A stretch of 64,000 nt of DNA from Gymnopus androsaceus JB14 (Eukaryota; Basidiomycota; Agaricomycetes; Agaricales; Omphalotaceae). Numbering within the stretch: the first letter of the stretch is position 1; every line of letters starts with the position of its first letter. Below, one piece after another: positions 1 to 12,300 of this stretch. The translations under genes were made by a program, and so were the position numbers. A model generated the notes under the pieces. The model saw only the letters and a list, made by a program, of their open reading frames with translations. It was not told where the DNA came from and did not search any database. The stretch covers positions 558,001 through 622,000 of the forward strand of contig ML769388.1 in the NCBI GenBank assembly GCA_009733575.1. The letters run 5' to 3'.

Positions 1-1397
1 CGCTCAGCAACATTGCCGTCGATGGTAAGCTCATGTTCGAAAACTTTGTTCGCTAGACTCACAGTGCTGTGATGCAGGAGCAAACAGGAAGAAGCTGGCG
101 CAGAGTGAACCGAAAGCTGGTTGCTAGCCTCGTAATGTTGATGGATAGCCCGAGTTTGAAGGTTCAATGCCAGGCTGCTCTTGCCCTCCGTAACCTTGCC
201 AGTGACGGTGCGTCGAATTTTCCTTAGCTTGTTTTTGGTCCTCAAATTTTTCCCCAGAGAAATATCAACTTGAAATCGTCCGTGCAGACGGACTTTCCTC
301 TTTATTACGCCTCCTCCAATCCGCATACCTTCCCCTTATCCTCTCTTCGGCTGCGTGTGTACGAAACGTCTCGATACACCCTCAGAACGAATCACCGATC
401 ATAGAATCTGGCTTCTTACAACCGTTAATCAACCTTTTATCATTCAAAGATAACGAGGAAGTCCAATGCCATGCGATCTCAACTCTTCGAAACCTTGCAG
501 CGAGCTCGGAAAAGAACAAGACCGCAATCGTCAAAGCTGGCGCTGTGGAATCTATCAAGGAACTAGTCCTTGAAGTTCCTATGAACGTGCAGAGCGAAAT
601 GACGGCCTGTGTAGCTGTGCTGGCACTGAGTGGTGTGTATCTTCCTAGCAAAAGCATAACCACTATTGACCCGTTTCCAGATGAACTCAAGGGTCAGTTG
701 CTAGAGATGGGTATATGCGAGGTTTTGATCCCTCTCACCAATTCACCAAGCTCCGAGGTGCAGGGTAACAGCGCTGCTGCACTCGGAAACTTGTCATCGA
801 AAGGCAAGCCTTGTTTGCTTTATTAGGTAGTGCGCTGATCGTTTATATTGTTCTCAGATGGTCGCACTGCCAACGACGACTACTCTGCATTCAACGACGT
901 CTGGGATAAGCCCGATGGCGGAATGCACCGATACTTATATCGCTTCTTAAGCAGTCCCGATGCCACCTTCCAACATATCGCTGTATGGACCATTGTCCAA
1001 CTGCTCGATTCAGGCGGCAAGTTCCCTTTCTCGATTGCACTGATGATTTCTCACATGCTCTGTAGATCCCCAACTCATCAGCAACATCCGAAGCTCCAAC
1101 CTCCTCGTTCCCAACATCCGCAATCTTGCCACCTCGCAGGCGTCAACTCCGTCGTCTTCGGTTGGCTCTCATCGCTCTCACTCGTACGATGATACCGAGA
1201 ACGATGGTCAGGGTGAAATCCAACTCTTGTCACGAAGAATATTGGAATACGTGGATGGGGAGATGGACGGGATGATTCCGTCTAGTCTGACGCATTCGAA
1301 CATGCAGCCTGGGTCCTCGGTTGCGAGTTCAAGCCGAGATCATGAGGAGTTGAGGCGAAGTGTGAGGGAAGCGTTCTCGCCGGGATCACATCGTTAG
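1..1397 (+). CDS. VAC8: Vacuolar protein 8 (armadillo-repeat), 3' part
   Basis: This is the C-terminal part of the armadillo-repeat adaptor Vac8, which sits on the vacuole membrane and acts in vacuole inheritance, nucleus-vacuole junctions and Cvt/autophagy. The spliced exons read through several ARM repeats (for example [47 protein letters not shown]) and end with a Ser-rich tail and a stop at 1395-1397. The N-terminus lies before the window, so myristoylation and palmitoylation sites cannot be seen. Two points are odd. One extra A in the run at 113-115 breaks the frame between AQSEPK and [12 protein letters not shown]. The last-but-one intron is best read as 804-857 with a GC donor, which joins SSK to [15 protein letters not shown] donor a few bases downstream is possible but would insert extra residues. 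Family assignment is secure. Confidence 0.93.
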
Positions 1398-2161
1398 GAT
1401 TTGAGATGTGCGCTTTCTTGAGTGGAGGTCTTTTGCAGGGAGTTGATTCTCGTATTTGCTTATATTGCTCGTCTATATCATTATGTTGGCTCGCTACATA
1501 TGTATCGCGGTTGACTCTGATTTTCTTTCCTTCTTTCTCGAACACTTCGCTCGTTTTGATTTCTTTTTTTTTGTTTCGTACAGCGTACATCCATCTACTT
1601 TCTGCGTCCCTCGATTTCTCCTTTTACTCTCGATTCTGGGGCTCGTACTTATGTTTGTTTGACCGTTCTTTTAGAGCTTTGATCAGGTATTTCTGTCCAG
1701 ATGCCTTATGTGCGGTTACACTGACGAGTGTACATCTTTATGATTATGAATTTGTATGAAGATTTTAGTCCCCTATAATTAAGTCTCGTTCGAAGGCGCT
1801 TAATTAATATTTGCGTCCTTCTCCGTTTTGGTTCCGCGAAGCTTTGACATTTTGTTGCCAGCCGTTAGTATCCTCTCATCGTCTCCGTTTCTACCAACCG
1901 AGCTACCAACGAGTCCACAACGAGTCCGCCACGTTCAAAACGAACGGCTATGTTTCTTCTCCTTATAGGTACTTATTTATAGTACGGATCACAAGACCAA
2001 TTTGAACAATGGCAATTTTCCCATTTTCGCCGAGCTTTTATTTCTACCACTTAGATCTCCATAGAATCAGAGGCAAGCCCTCATCACGATAGCCACGCCC
2101 CTCCAACGTTTCCACGACCTATTTCACATTTTTGCCATTCTTCCTCTTCTCCACCAACACT
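1398..2161 (+). other. Intergenic: VAC8 3' flank and GH16 upstream region
   Basis: This stretch is T-rich after the VAC8 stop, with long pyrimidine runs around 1555-1625. It then leads into the region upstream of the GH16 start. Short ORFs here have low-complexity Phe/Leu/Ser composition and no recognisable motif, so I call no gene. No clear TATA box was found. Confidence 0.5.
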
Positions 2162-4045
2162 ATGCTCCACTCTTTACCTATCTATCTCATTCTTTTCCTA
2201 CTAGAATCCTCACTGTACATTCGCGGCGTACACTCAAGCAATGTCTTTTCGAGAGCAATACAAAGGACCCATCGGATTGCCACTAGACATACAAAGGGCA
2301 TTGCTAGGGATTTGCGCCTAGCCTTTGGCGCAGTTTTGGTTTCGGAACCAGCCCAGCACACCTTGACTAATGAAAGGACTGTCTACTGCAGTGTATCTGG
2401 AAGCGGGCTTGGAAGTTCTAGCTCAAGCGGAACCAGTAATTCCAGCTCTGGTGGATCCGCAGGTACTGGTACTTCGACAACCGCAGTAGCTGCTGCAAGC
2501 CCTACGGCTTCTGCTGTTTCGACACCATGGAAATTAGTAGAGGCTCACGTTAGTTTTGGCAAGCTTTTCCTAGACGCACGTCCTGACTGTTTATTATCTA
2601 GAATGGATCCGATTTCTTCCAAGGCTGGACCTTTTTGGAACTGCAGCTGATCCTACAGACGGTGCGCCACATCTTCAATTGTTATCGTATTCTTCCTAAC
2701 CGCTTTACATGATATAGGTACCGTGGATTACCTTGATGAAAGCGACGCAGTGGGTATTTTTACCTTGCAGCCAACTGATTAAATCTCACTCCACATTAGA
2801 CCGCCGCGAACCTTGCATATGTCAATTCTGCAGGAAACGCTATCATGGCTGTCGATACCACCAACAATATCACCGGAAACCGTAAAAGTGTTCGAATCAC
2901 GACAAACTCTCAATACTCTCAAGGTTTTTCTAGTTCCTTTCAAAGATTTGTCGGACGTTGTTAAACTTGCTTTTAGCACTTTGGATCTTGACGGCCAAAC
3001 ATATACCGACAGGTTGTGGAACTTGGCCGTGAGTTATTCTTCTTGTATCTTTCTAGTTAAAGTTCCTTATATGTTTGCTCCCTAGAGCTTTCTGGACCAA
3101 CGGTACGTCTTCAAGGTCATGTCGACCTACTTGTAAACTCATATCCATCTCCAATAGGCCCAAATTGGCCAGCAGGCGGTCCGTGCTCGTGCTTGCTCTT
3201 TGCAACTTTATTGTGTATCTAATATGTTTCTCCAGGTGAAATCGATATTGTCGAAGGGGTCAACGCTTATACCACGGACCAATCCAGTATTCATACCGAA
3301 CCAGGGTGCAATATGCCTTCCGACAACTCCACCATCCTGGGTATCACGGGTACGTCTCCAATCTAGTCTCGATAATACAGCCAACCGATACTTGTTCCAC
3401 AGGTACTGTTATTGGAGGAACCAACTGCGCTGAAGCCGAGACGGAGGACCAGGGATGCGGGGTCCTCGCGTCGGCCTCGAATGTATCCTTCGGAGCCCCC
3501 TTCAATTCTAACGGCGGAGGGATTTACGCTAGTGAGTGGTAATTTACCTAGTTCGATTAGGTTGCTCATGGCTGATAGGTAAATTGGACGATACGGGAGT
3601 GTCAGTTCACTTCTGGCCTATGGACCAAGCTCCCAGCGACATTCTTGCTGGCACGCCTCTACCCTCAAGTTGGGGACAACCTCTCGCCGCCTGGGCAGCG
3701 ACCGACTGTAATCCAAGTACATTCTTTTCTGACCACTCGGCCATCTTCGATACCACTCTCTGGTGAGTCTCCTGTTCATATACCTCGGGCGAAGCCAACC
3801 AACAATTGCAACAGCGGTGTATGGGCCGGTGAAGTATGGAATGACAGTGACCCGGCTGCTGGCCAAGACCAAAGTTGTGCTCAAATGACCGGCTACCCAA
3901 CCTGTGCCGAGTATGTTATGGCTGAGGGTTCTGCGTTCAGTGAAGCTTGTACGTTTTACATGCACTTCTGATTGTTTCTCTCACTGGCTAACTTGACTAT
4001 GCTATAGATTGGGAAGTCCAGAGCGTTAAGATTTACCAGACGTGA
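2162..4045 (+). CDS. GH16 endo-1,3(4)-beta-glucanase (laminarinase-like), secreted
   Basis: This is a secreted GH16 enzyme that would cleave beta-1,3(4)-glucan, probably in cell-wall remodelling or substrate attack. The chosen ATG gives a hydrophobic leader (MLHSLPIYLILFLLESS). A basic linker with the family-typical RDLRLAFGAVLVSEPAQ follows, then a Ser/Gly/Thr-rich spacer. The catalytic block is GGEIDIVEGVN, the ExDxxE nucleophile and acid/base motif, preceded by GCGTWPAFWTNG. The C-terminus is WEVQSVKIYQT and a stop. About nine short introns are needed. In the second exon (DFFQGWTF to GTAADPTDG) the frame holds only if the T run at 2632-2636 has one more T, so the gene carries an apparent one-base deletion there. 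An ATG at 2132 in the same frame is an alternative start but gives a poorer leader. The family call is firm; substrate preference is inferred. Confidence 0.9.
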
Positions 4046-4244
4046 TAGAACGGACTGTGATTCTTTAGACTACTTATAGATGGGGTTTTTATGGTGTATT
4101 TTATGATGTATCTAATGTGTTTCTGGTGTATTCTTAAGAGGATAATTATGGATTGGCTTAATTTAAATTTCGGGTTCTGGTCATACCTTGCGATGGGGCC
4201 CTAAGACTTTGAATTCGAGGTGATAAGTAAAGATTCTGGGCGAA

Positions 4245-5848
4245 TTAGATATATCGAAAATCTTGGTCGAATCCATTGCTATCCAACTTGGGAACAAGTA
4301 AGACTTCGTCTTTCTTTTTCACAAAGCAAATAGACTTCCGAGTCCAACTGGCGTTCCCCGTTATAAGGATATCGTTCTCCGCCGTTTTCAAGGAACGGTG
4401 GTCAGAGATAACCTTTGAATCAGAGAATATGTCGGGATTAGGTTCTGATGTGCATGTTAGTTTCAGTTTCAGGTGTTCGAGGTCTGCAAGATTGTGAAGA
4501 ATAGTGGAGTAGATCAAATGCTGTAAAGCATAAGGAGTCAGCACAATGATTGTACCAGTCACAATAGTCAGACAAGGCAGATAATAGTAGACTTACTATG
4601 GACTCTTCTTCCCAAAGTGTACATGCAAAGTGAGTTAATTTCGGACACGCATTGGTCATGGAACCAAGGAATGCCAGAGTAATTGCTGTTGGCCAACAAT
4701 CAGGCAAGACTAACTTGCGGAGCATCTTCGCGTTGATTAATCCACTGATAAAAGATATCTCCTCTTCTTCTGCATTATACCGAGACAAGTCTACCTCCAG
4801 AGACTCAACTGGAGCTCGGCACTTTGTGCACAATGCCAGGTAATCGGACACATATCCGCTGAAATACCTGAGGTTCGGAAGCAGACCTAAGAAGCCCGAT
4901 TCACTGCTAGCTAGGCATTCTAGCTTTTTGATCCCAGGATGACGCACCAAGAAGGTGTTGCAGTTCATGAAATAGATGCAAAAGAATTTTTGCAGGAGGG
5001 GAAAAGTGAAGCTCGGGTCATCCAAGACTTGCTGAATGCGTTCGCGAAAAGATTGTTGTCCGATGATATCGTTAAGGAGACGCAGGTGAAGTTCTCGGAG
5101 ATTAGGGCACGCTTTTGGAACCATTTCCATAAACCTTGCTATGGAATTGATGTCTTCAGGATCAGCTATGAAAGGAAACGCTCTGGATTACAGTGCACTG
5201 GTTCCCAAGACTTCCACTCACAGATATATTCGAATCCCCACCAGTCTAGTTCCAGGGAGGTCAAAGATGGCGAGCTGCAACAAAGTAACACCTGCACATA
5301 CAGTACACAAAAAATTACTTAGCAACTTGGCTGAACATGAGCTCAAGACTCACAAAGATATCCAAGCTCCTCCTTTCCATAATGGGGCATCGAATAAAAA
5401 GCTCTCTGAGATTACTAAAAGCAGTTGAGTTCCAGCCTTTGAGAACCTCATGAAGGGGCATTTTTGGGAATCCGAGCTCCAAACGACGCAGGCCAGCATA
5501 CTTGGCGACGTTATTTAACGCCGAAATGGCCTGTCTTCTGAATAAATTCTCTCGAATGACCTACTGCTCCATCTCCTCCGAGTCCAGATCCTCCCGATTA
5601 AATTTCAGTGTCAAAGTTTCCACAAACGACGCAGGATGAGGTCCTTTCAGTGGCATCCTTTCATTTTCCGACAAAGTAAGGGTAGGTATTTGATCATGGA
5701 GCGAGTCCACTGATTCATATAGACGGCGATTGAACACATCGTAGCAGTTTTTCGATACGAGGCACAGAGAAAATAGGCTTTTGTGCTCTTGAATCTCTTG
5801 GGAGATGAGATCAAGGATTTCGTCAGGCAACGCGCTGAATCGATCCAT
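4245..5848 (-). CDS. F-box/LRR-type protein, interrupted by an in-frame stop
   Basis: The start at 5848 gives MDRFSALPDEILDLISQEI, a typical fungal F-box that would bind Skp1 in an SCF ubiquitin ligase. Leucine-rich segments follow (YAGLRRLELGF, FSNLRELFIRCP, CPNLRELHLRLL, HPGIKKLECLA), as in substrate-recruiting F-box proteins of mushrooms. Four exons are visible, joined by GT-AG introns; the last one ends at the stop at 4245. A TAG codon at 5561-5563 interrupts the first exon, and the same frame continues with good LRR-like sequence on its far side (ISALNNVAKYAGLRRLEL). I found no GT-AG intron of normal size that removes it. It is therefore a nonsense allele, a decaying family member or a single miscalled base. 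F-box families are large and fast evolving in Agaricomycetes, so loss is plausible. The target is unknown. Confidence 0.75.
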
Positions 5849-6375
5849 TCAAATTGCTACGCGAGTGCAGGCGAGTGAACTCGTAGATCTCGAGCCAGTA
5901 CTTCTGTGTAACACTTTGATGACAATCCTGCGGACGAGATAATATCAACTCACGCAGCAGGACGGGTTCGGGTCTAGTCAACTCGAGTAACGATCAGTAT
6001 ACGCGAGAAAGAATTATAAACATCACACTCACCAGGACGCTGCGTTCTCGACCAAAAGACTCGAAAAGCCAGTGACAGACAGACAAGCTGGCCAAAAACT
6101 AGGGCAATCAATGTCTCAATGGTTAAACTCAGACTCCAGAGAGGTATCCGCGTGTTGGTGTTGGTCGAAGGCAAAATGAATGAGTTGTAAAAAATCGTAA
6201 ATTGTTTTGTGTACGAGTGCATAATGTAATTACTATGTTTTATGAATTGGAGAGATGTACATGTACAGTGCGAGTCAGTGACAGCGCGAGTCAATTATTG
6301 TAGGTGATAAGTAAGTAAGCCAAAGTACACAAGTCCCAAATGAAATATGAATACTAATACCAGCTACAGAGTGTG
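5849..6375 (-). other. Intergenic with one small unassigned ORF
   Basis: A minus-strand ORF at 5974-6294 encodes about 106 residues with one strong hydrophobic stretch (SLSLTIETLIALVFGQLVC). It could be part of a small membrane protein. I could not extend it by splicing to a recognisable family, and its N-terminal part lacks the composition of a conserved protein. I leave it uncalled. The rest of the interval is AT-rich and shows nothing I can support. Confidence 0.35.
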
Positions 6376-8749
6376 TTATGCTTCTACCGCAGACCAATCA
6401 CTTCCCACATCCTCCGAGTCCTGTTCCGTCCGTTTGGAAACACCAGTAGAGTCATTCGAGTTAGGCGGCGGGTAGTAAGAATGTGTCCGACAATTCAGCA
6501 TCAGACTCCTCCTGCTCTTCTCTTCAGAAGTATAGATAGCAACCGGTTGTTGGTCAGAGACACGAATCGTCGCGACAGAGGAAGCACGAGCTGACAGGTG
6601 GGTAAGAGGATGTAGGTGCGTCAGATGAGGTAGGCGGGTAAGAAGACTCTGTAGACTCGGAGTCGTCCTCTGGCTGTGCCGCGGATTCTTCGATAGCAGC
6701 TTCCTGCAAGGAAACGACCTCTTCCATGTGCTCAACCTGAGGAGTGGAATCGCTGCCTTCAGTTACCAGGAGCGGAAGCTGGTTCGGATTCTGAGCTTCT
6801 GCGTACGATGGAGACCTCGGTTGCAGCGACAGGAGAAGTGTCCGAAGATTGATGGTCAAGAGAAGAAGAGGTCGTTGGTGTCGACGGGAGCGTCTTCGAT
6901 TACTTACAGGCTCAGAGATTGGATTAGAAGAGACATCGGCGACGCTTTCAGCGGCAGGGACGTCGGGCTCAACAGTGGCGTCTGTCGCGACAATAGATTC
7001 TGTAGCTTCAACAGCTTCGTCATTGTTGTCCTTCTTTTCAGCCACCTCCGCCTCTTCTTCGTCTCTGTCAACCCGAACTTGACTCCTGTTCCACTTGTTC
7101 CATCTGGCTTCCACCTTCTTCTCCAATTCCTCCAAGGCTCCTTCCACAAGAGCTACAGCTGCCTTCCGTCTGACTCGAACATCGGCATTTCCATTGCTCT
7201 CGATATCGTCCAGCTGAGAAAGGAGCCTCGTAAGGGACTGCTCGTAGAATCGGATGGGGTGGTTACGAGCGGTGTAAGCTAGCTTTCGGATGGTTGGAGT
7301 GTCAGTTTCGGATGCGTGACCAGACTCGTCACGGGCAGGAGAAGAGGAGCGAGAAGGGGCGGGGGAAAAGTCGACATCGGAAGGGAAATCGAATTCATCT
7401 TGAAGTGCGGTGAAGGAGGCTTCGATGTTCCTTACAGACTCGAGAGCCTTGTGAGCGTCGTTAGTTGTAAAATTGGCCTGAGGCTCTGGTGCTTTTCCCT
7501 TGCCCTTGCTGTTGCTAGCGGAAGCAGGAGCAGCTGACGGTTGGGCAGGTGAGTCGGAGAGAGAAGCGAGCAGAGCCTGGATGGTATCCTTGATCTCGAC
7601 AGATTGATCATTGTTCAAACGAGCTTCCAGCTGCTCCTTCAAAGAAAGAGACGAAACCGGACGAGATGCAGGTGCAGGTACTTGTTGAGGTTTCTCGATT
7701 TCCGCAGCCTTGGGCTTCACCTGTAATGTATCGATAAGCATCGTTGCTGGATGGGATACTAAATGATAATCGCATACCTGAGTAACTGGTTTCGAAGATG
7801 ATGCTACGTCGTTTTCATGAGGATTGAAAATGAGACGAAGAACATCCTCTAGAGATTGAGGGGATGCCAACGATTCGCGAACTGGGGTAGGCTTGACAGT
7901 AGGAGCAGGAGGAGCAGAAACCTGCTTCTTGGGTTCCTCTTTAGCAGGCTTCTGCTGGGACTCTGGCTGGTGCAGTTGCTTTATGAAGTTTGTGAATAGA
8001 TGATCAAGCACCTGCGCTTCCGAGTTGACATTGGAAACGGGTCGACGAGAAGGAACGACCTTGGGCTCAGCCTTTATCTGTAGCAGACTGATTAGCACGA
8101 GTAGCAGATTAAATAATGTTATCCGTACCTGTCTGGGCTGTTCTTGGTTTCCGAAGAGCTGGTTCAAGAAGGTCGTCACTTCAGAGGTATCTTCAGGATA
8201 ACAAAGAGAAGGCTGAAGATGCCGTGAGCCTTTCTGAACAGAACATGGAAACAGAAACGCAAATACCTTCTTTGCTTTCAATACTTGAGCCTGTCGAGCA
8301 GCTTCAAGTTGCTGAGATTGACGTCGGACAGCGCGTAAGCGAGCTTCTTCCTCCTCGCGAAGACGAGTAAGCTGCTGAAGCTTAGCCTCTTCTTCTTTCC
8401 TTTTCAGTGCGAGAAGCTGAGCCTCCTGATCGCGCTTGCGGTGGAGATACTCGAGCTCAAGTTCCTGCTGGCGATGGTGAATAGCAGCGGCGCGCTCGAG
8501 CTCCTGATCTTCCAAAGATCTGCGATAGTATGCATCATGACCGAGTCCTTCTGAGCGTCGGCGAGCGTATTGTTTCTGGAGTTGAATCTCCTCGAGACGA
8601 CGGATAAGATCTTCCTCTTCGCGCTCAGCAGCCTCGGCAGCCCTGAGTTCAGCTAGAGAAGTGAGATAATTCTCGCGAGAGTACCTAGGTTGTGAGTAAC
8701 CCAGGTCATTGGACAAGGATGAGATGAGAGTAGGTTGGAAGCGGTACAT
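6376..8749 (-). CDS. BAG-domain protein (Hsp70 cochaperone-like)
   Basis: The protein has an N-terminal region (MYRFQPTLISSLSNDLGYSQ), then a long charged coiled coil of Arg/Glu/Gln heptads, then Pro/Ala-rich linkers and a BAG domain. The domain starts near AHKALESVRNIEASFTAL and continues with IRFYEQSLTRLLSQLDDIES and KAAVALVEGALEELEKKVEA. BAG domains bind the Hsp70 ATPase domain and promote nucleotide exchange. Three short introns lie in the N-terminal half, and a perfect GTAAGT donor suggests another just after SSNPISEP. The uninterrupted frame stops at 6554. However, coding signal continues in other frames to 6376 (SDTFLLPAA, then TEQDSEDVGSDWSAVEA and a stop), which implies compensating single-base breaks near the 3' end. 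I give the longer span. The BAG call is good; the exact C-terminus is uncertain. Confidence 0.82.
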
Positions 8750-8803
8750 GATTCGATAAGACTTTGAAGAAATTGATACTCTAAAAAGGCGGAGAGTCCA
8801 TGG

Positions 8804-8811
8804 CTTTTATA
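8804..8811 (-). promoter_or_regulatory. TATA box of the BAG-domain gene
   Basis: TATAAAAG on the minus strand lies about 55-62 bases upstream of the BAG gene ATG at 8749. This is a usual distance for a short fungal leader. Confidence 0.6.
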
Positions 8812-9008
8812 GACTTTTGAACAATTGGATGAATAAGTCATTTCGACGCGCGTCCGCATACGCGTCGGTAATCTTGAATCGTCGGGTTGATCCAAGAAAG
8901 TTCTCGAATTTTCGCTTACTTACGCGTACGGAGCTTACGCAGCTGTGTGACTCAGCATGAGTCAACCTCGGCCTAAACATAAAAATAATAAACTGCTCTC
9001 ATAAGTAT

Positions 9009-9095
9009 CCGACCATAGCTCAGTTGGAAGAGCATAAGACTGTAATTGGCTAACAATATATCTTGGGGTCGCCTGTTCGAACCAGGCTGGTCGGA
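9009..9095 (+). tRNA. tRNA-Tyr (GTA) with intron
   Basis: The cloverleaf folds well. The 7-bp acceptor stem pairs CCGACCA with TGGTCGG and leaves discriminator A at 9095. The D arm is TAGCTCAGTTGGAAGAGC. The anticodon stem pairs TAAGA with TCTTG, with loop CTGTAA. The T arm is GCCTGTTCGAACCAGGC. The anticodon is GTA, read after removing a short intron of about 14 bases (starting TTGGCTAACA) right after position 37. All eukaryotic tRNA-Tyr genes carry an intron at this place. The internal A and B boxes are intact, and a run of T follows downstream. Confidence 0.93.
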
Positions 9096-9118
9096 TTTCG
9101 ATTTCTACTTCAGACTTG

Positions 9119-9125
9119 TTTTTTT
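9119..9125 (+). terminator. RNA polymerase III terminator of tRNA-Tyr
   Basis: Seven T in a row on the sense strand lie 24 bases after the tRNA 3' end. This is the standard Pol III stop signal, slightly farther from the gene than usual. Confidence 0.7.
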
Positions 9126-9326
9126 CTTCTCCACCGGAACCGATTTTCAAATGCGCGACCGAATCAGTTTAGACCCTCATATTCAACAAGCATGATAATT
9201 TAACGCAGGTCGGTCGTTAGCTTTTGCACCCTAACAAGTACAACTCTGACCATTACTTTTAAAACCTACATACGCCCTCGCCCCATAAATTCAAGATCAA
9301 TCCCCGCCACTCCCAGCACTGCACGT

Positions 9327-12300
9327 TCATGATCTGCCACCCTTCTTCTTCTTGTTCACCACCTTGAATCCACCCCACTCTGATTGCGCCTGAGGCTTGG
9401 GCTGAGCCTTCACCACGTCCGCAATGGACACCGACTTTCCTGTTGCCGCACCAGGGCCAGCTTTCGCTCGAGCCACAGCGTCCGCCTTTCGTCTGCTCAT
9501 AAAGTCCGCAGCGAACCGTCGACCGTCGAGGGTGGTGCTGTTTGCATATATAAGGTCGGATACAATTTCTGCTGTCGAAGGATCAGGATCCACAGGAAAT
9601 GACAAGAGCATCGTTATAATGTCCTCGACTGGTATTTCAAAAAATCAGCGTTGGAGCAGTAGGCATAGAAAAAGCCAAATTTCACCATTGACAGAGCTAT
9701 TCAGGCCCTTGAGTGATTCAGCGAGCCACTTCAAAAAGTCGCCTGACGGTGCTATAGGAAACTCGTCCACCTTGGCGTTATTTGTAGGTGCCTTGCTTGC
9801 GGGAGCAGCAGGTCGTGCAGCGGTACCGTTGACGCGTGCGGTGGCCGTAGAGCTACTGGCAATGGGAGTCGGAGCGACCGGAGGACGAGCAGGAGGAGTA
9901 GTCGCAGAGGTCTGTTTTCCACTTGGACCAACTGTAGTCCATGCACTGCCTACAGTCGGAGCTGCAGGCGCCTGAGCCAGATATTCAATAAAGTTCCCTT
10001 GAACAAAGTAGAAAACTGACCTTGGAAGTACTCTCAGCATAGCCCCTCCGACTAGCAACATTAGCGGCAGTCTCCTTCACAACAGCCTTCTTCCTTCTCT
10101 CCTCCTCCTCCTGAATCTCCTTCATCGACTTCTTGGGTTTCGCAGCATTGGTCCATACTGGAGGGGTGGTTACCGGCGGAGTGGGCGCAGAGACCTCCTT
10201 CGGTGTGGCGGCAGGAACAGAACTCTTGCCAGCCTTGGAGGTAGGAAGACCCCAGGACGCTGTGAAAGGCTGAGCATCCTCCACAGGCACCGCTGAAGGC
10301 TGAGCGGCACGTGTAGCACGCTCCTTCTCCCTCTCGGCAGCCTTTTTCGCTTCTGCCTTTTTCGCTTCCGCATCCTGAATCTTGCGGAGACTGGTGGTGG
10401 TCGACTTCTTTGGTTCGTCCTCCTTTGCCCAGGCCTTTGGCGTCACTACCGCCGTGGCCGTGGGGTTAGGTTCAGGTAGCTCGATCGTCATCGGAGCAGG
10501 GTCTGGTACAATAGCTTTAGCTGAAGTACTTTGTTGCTGAGGGATAGTCTGTTGCAAAGTCGATTTAGCTCGGGATTTTGAAGGAGCTGGGGCAGATGCG
10601 GCGACTGGGACTTCTGGAATAGACTCAGGAGTTATTTCTGCGACGACATCGACAGCAGCTTCTTCTTCCAGCTGCGTTTCCTCCTGATCATGTTGGCCAA
10701 GGTTGCTGACAGTGAGGCTGGACGTAGCCTGCTGCTCGTCTTTCCAGTCGTCCGTGATACCTTGAGAAGCCGCAAGCCAGGGAGAAACATCGTTAACTTG
10801 TGAACTGGATTGAGAGCCTCTACCTGTACCCCAAGGGGACTGGTTATTTACAGCGGATGTTTTCGAGGGGGTAGCATCGAAGGGAACAGTACGCTTGGTG
10901 ATGGGGGGATCAAAGGCACCCCAGGGAGGTGCGGTAGTATTTGGGTCAATGGGTGGCTGACTGGCACGCATAGGAGCCTGTTGCTGCTGCTGGTCAAAGA
11001 TGTCAGGGATAGTTTGCTGCGTAGTGTAGTGCGCAGAGGGTGACGGAGGAAATTGCTGCTCTACAAAGCCCATTCCTCCCAATGATGGGTGGCTTGGTGT
11101 GCCAAACGATCCCTGGAATCCGTTGGTGCCGGGTGTCGCAACGAAATGCGACGAATTCCCTACACCATACCCACTATCATAGGCTGGCGTGGACCATGAC
11201 CCTGCAGGCGAACCAAAGCCACCATTGACATCAAGAGAGCTGCCTCTACCTGGTGCGATGTTGCCAAACCCTGGTGATCTATAGTCATTTGGTGGAACGC
11301 CGAATCCAGACCTCCCGGAGAGAGCAGGAGATGCTTCGCCGGTGTTCAATGGGTAACCACCGAGACGATTACCCATGTCACCGCCCATAGCGAACTGGGC
11401 TGCACGTCCTCCGAATGCAGCAGGATCCGGGGAACTATTGTTATATCCTCCAGGGGCGCCAAAGGAGGAAGCCGGAGAGTCCGAATAGTTGGAGTTGAAC
11501 GAATCCAACGTAGAACTACGAAGTGTGCGGATAGGTGAAGGCTGGAAAGGACCGTTATGGTATACAGCTGCTTCGTTCGGATTTGAATACGAAAACGGAG
11601 AGTCTGTTCGGCGAATTAAACCAGGAGGAGCATGAGCTGGGATGGGAGTAAGGAAAACTTTGCTATTGTTGCCAGCACGCCGCTTCAATTCACCAACAGG
11701 TGTCCACTCGGTGTCGAAAGTAGTCCGTTTCATAAGCAGGTTGTCCGTAAAGTAGCCTTCATCACTCCATTTTTGCATTATATCCGCCTTAAATGGACCT
11801 AGAAGACTGCTATTAGAAGAAAAACAGCAGAAGTAATTTAATAGATACCTTGAACTTGGCCTTGTGGATCCAAATATGACCACTCCACACTAGCCAGGTC
11901 AACGATACCAGGGAGGAGGACCAATGGAAGCCGAGGTGCTAGCAGGTGAGTCTGCGAGGCTCTGAGCCCCAGGAACGTCCAGAGGGAGTTGTGCGGCACC
12001 AGGTTCGATGTTATCAGGTCTCTGCATTGTAACGCTGGACAACGTGCTTTGAGCATCTTTCTGAGGATCCTGACGGTCAGGATTGTTTTCTTCGTCTTCT
12101 TCCTTAATTTTCAGCTCTTTGGGGTCCTCGCCTGGGTCTCGAGCCGAACCAGGCGCGGGCTTGGAAGTTAATCCTTCTGAAGCGCGCCGGCGAGCGATCC
12201 ACGACTCTCCGCCGTTTAAAACACCGTCGAAACTAGGCGTATGACCAAGGCGACCGCGAGGCGAAGGAAGCGCTGCTTCACGAGGAGACATGAGAGGTGC

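Noticed and set aside
2997..2999. Suspected extra A in GH16 exon before GCGTWPAFW
   Set aside because: Splicing from CAAG to CACTTTGG gives the conserved ALWILTAKHIPTGCGTWPAF with no indel.
5974..6294. Small membrane ORF as an EMC5/magnesium-transporter relative
   Set aside because: Only a short hydrophobic stretch is suggestive. The flanking residues and splice options do not match the family.
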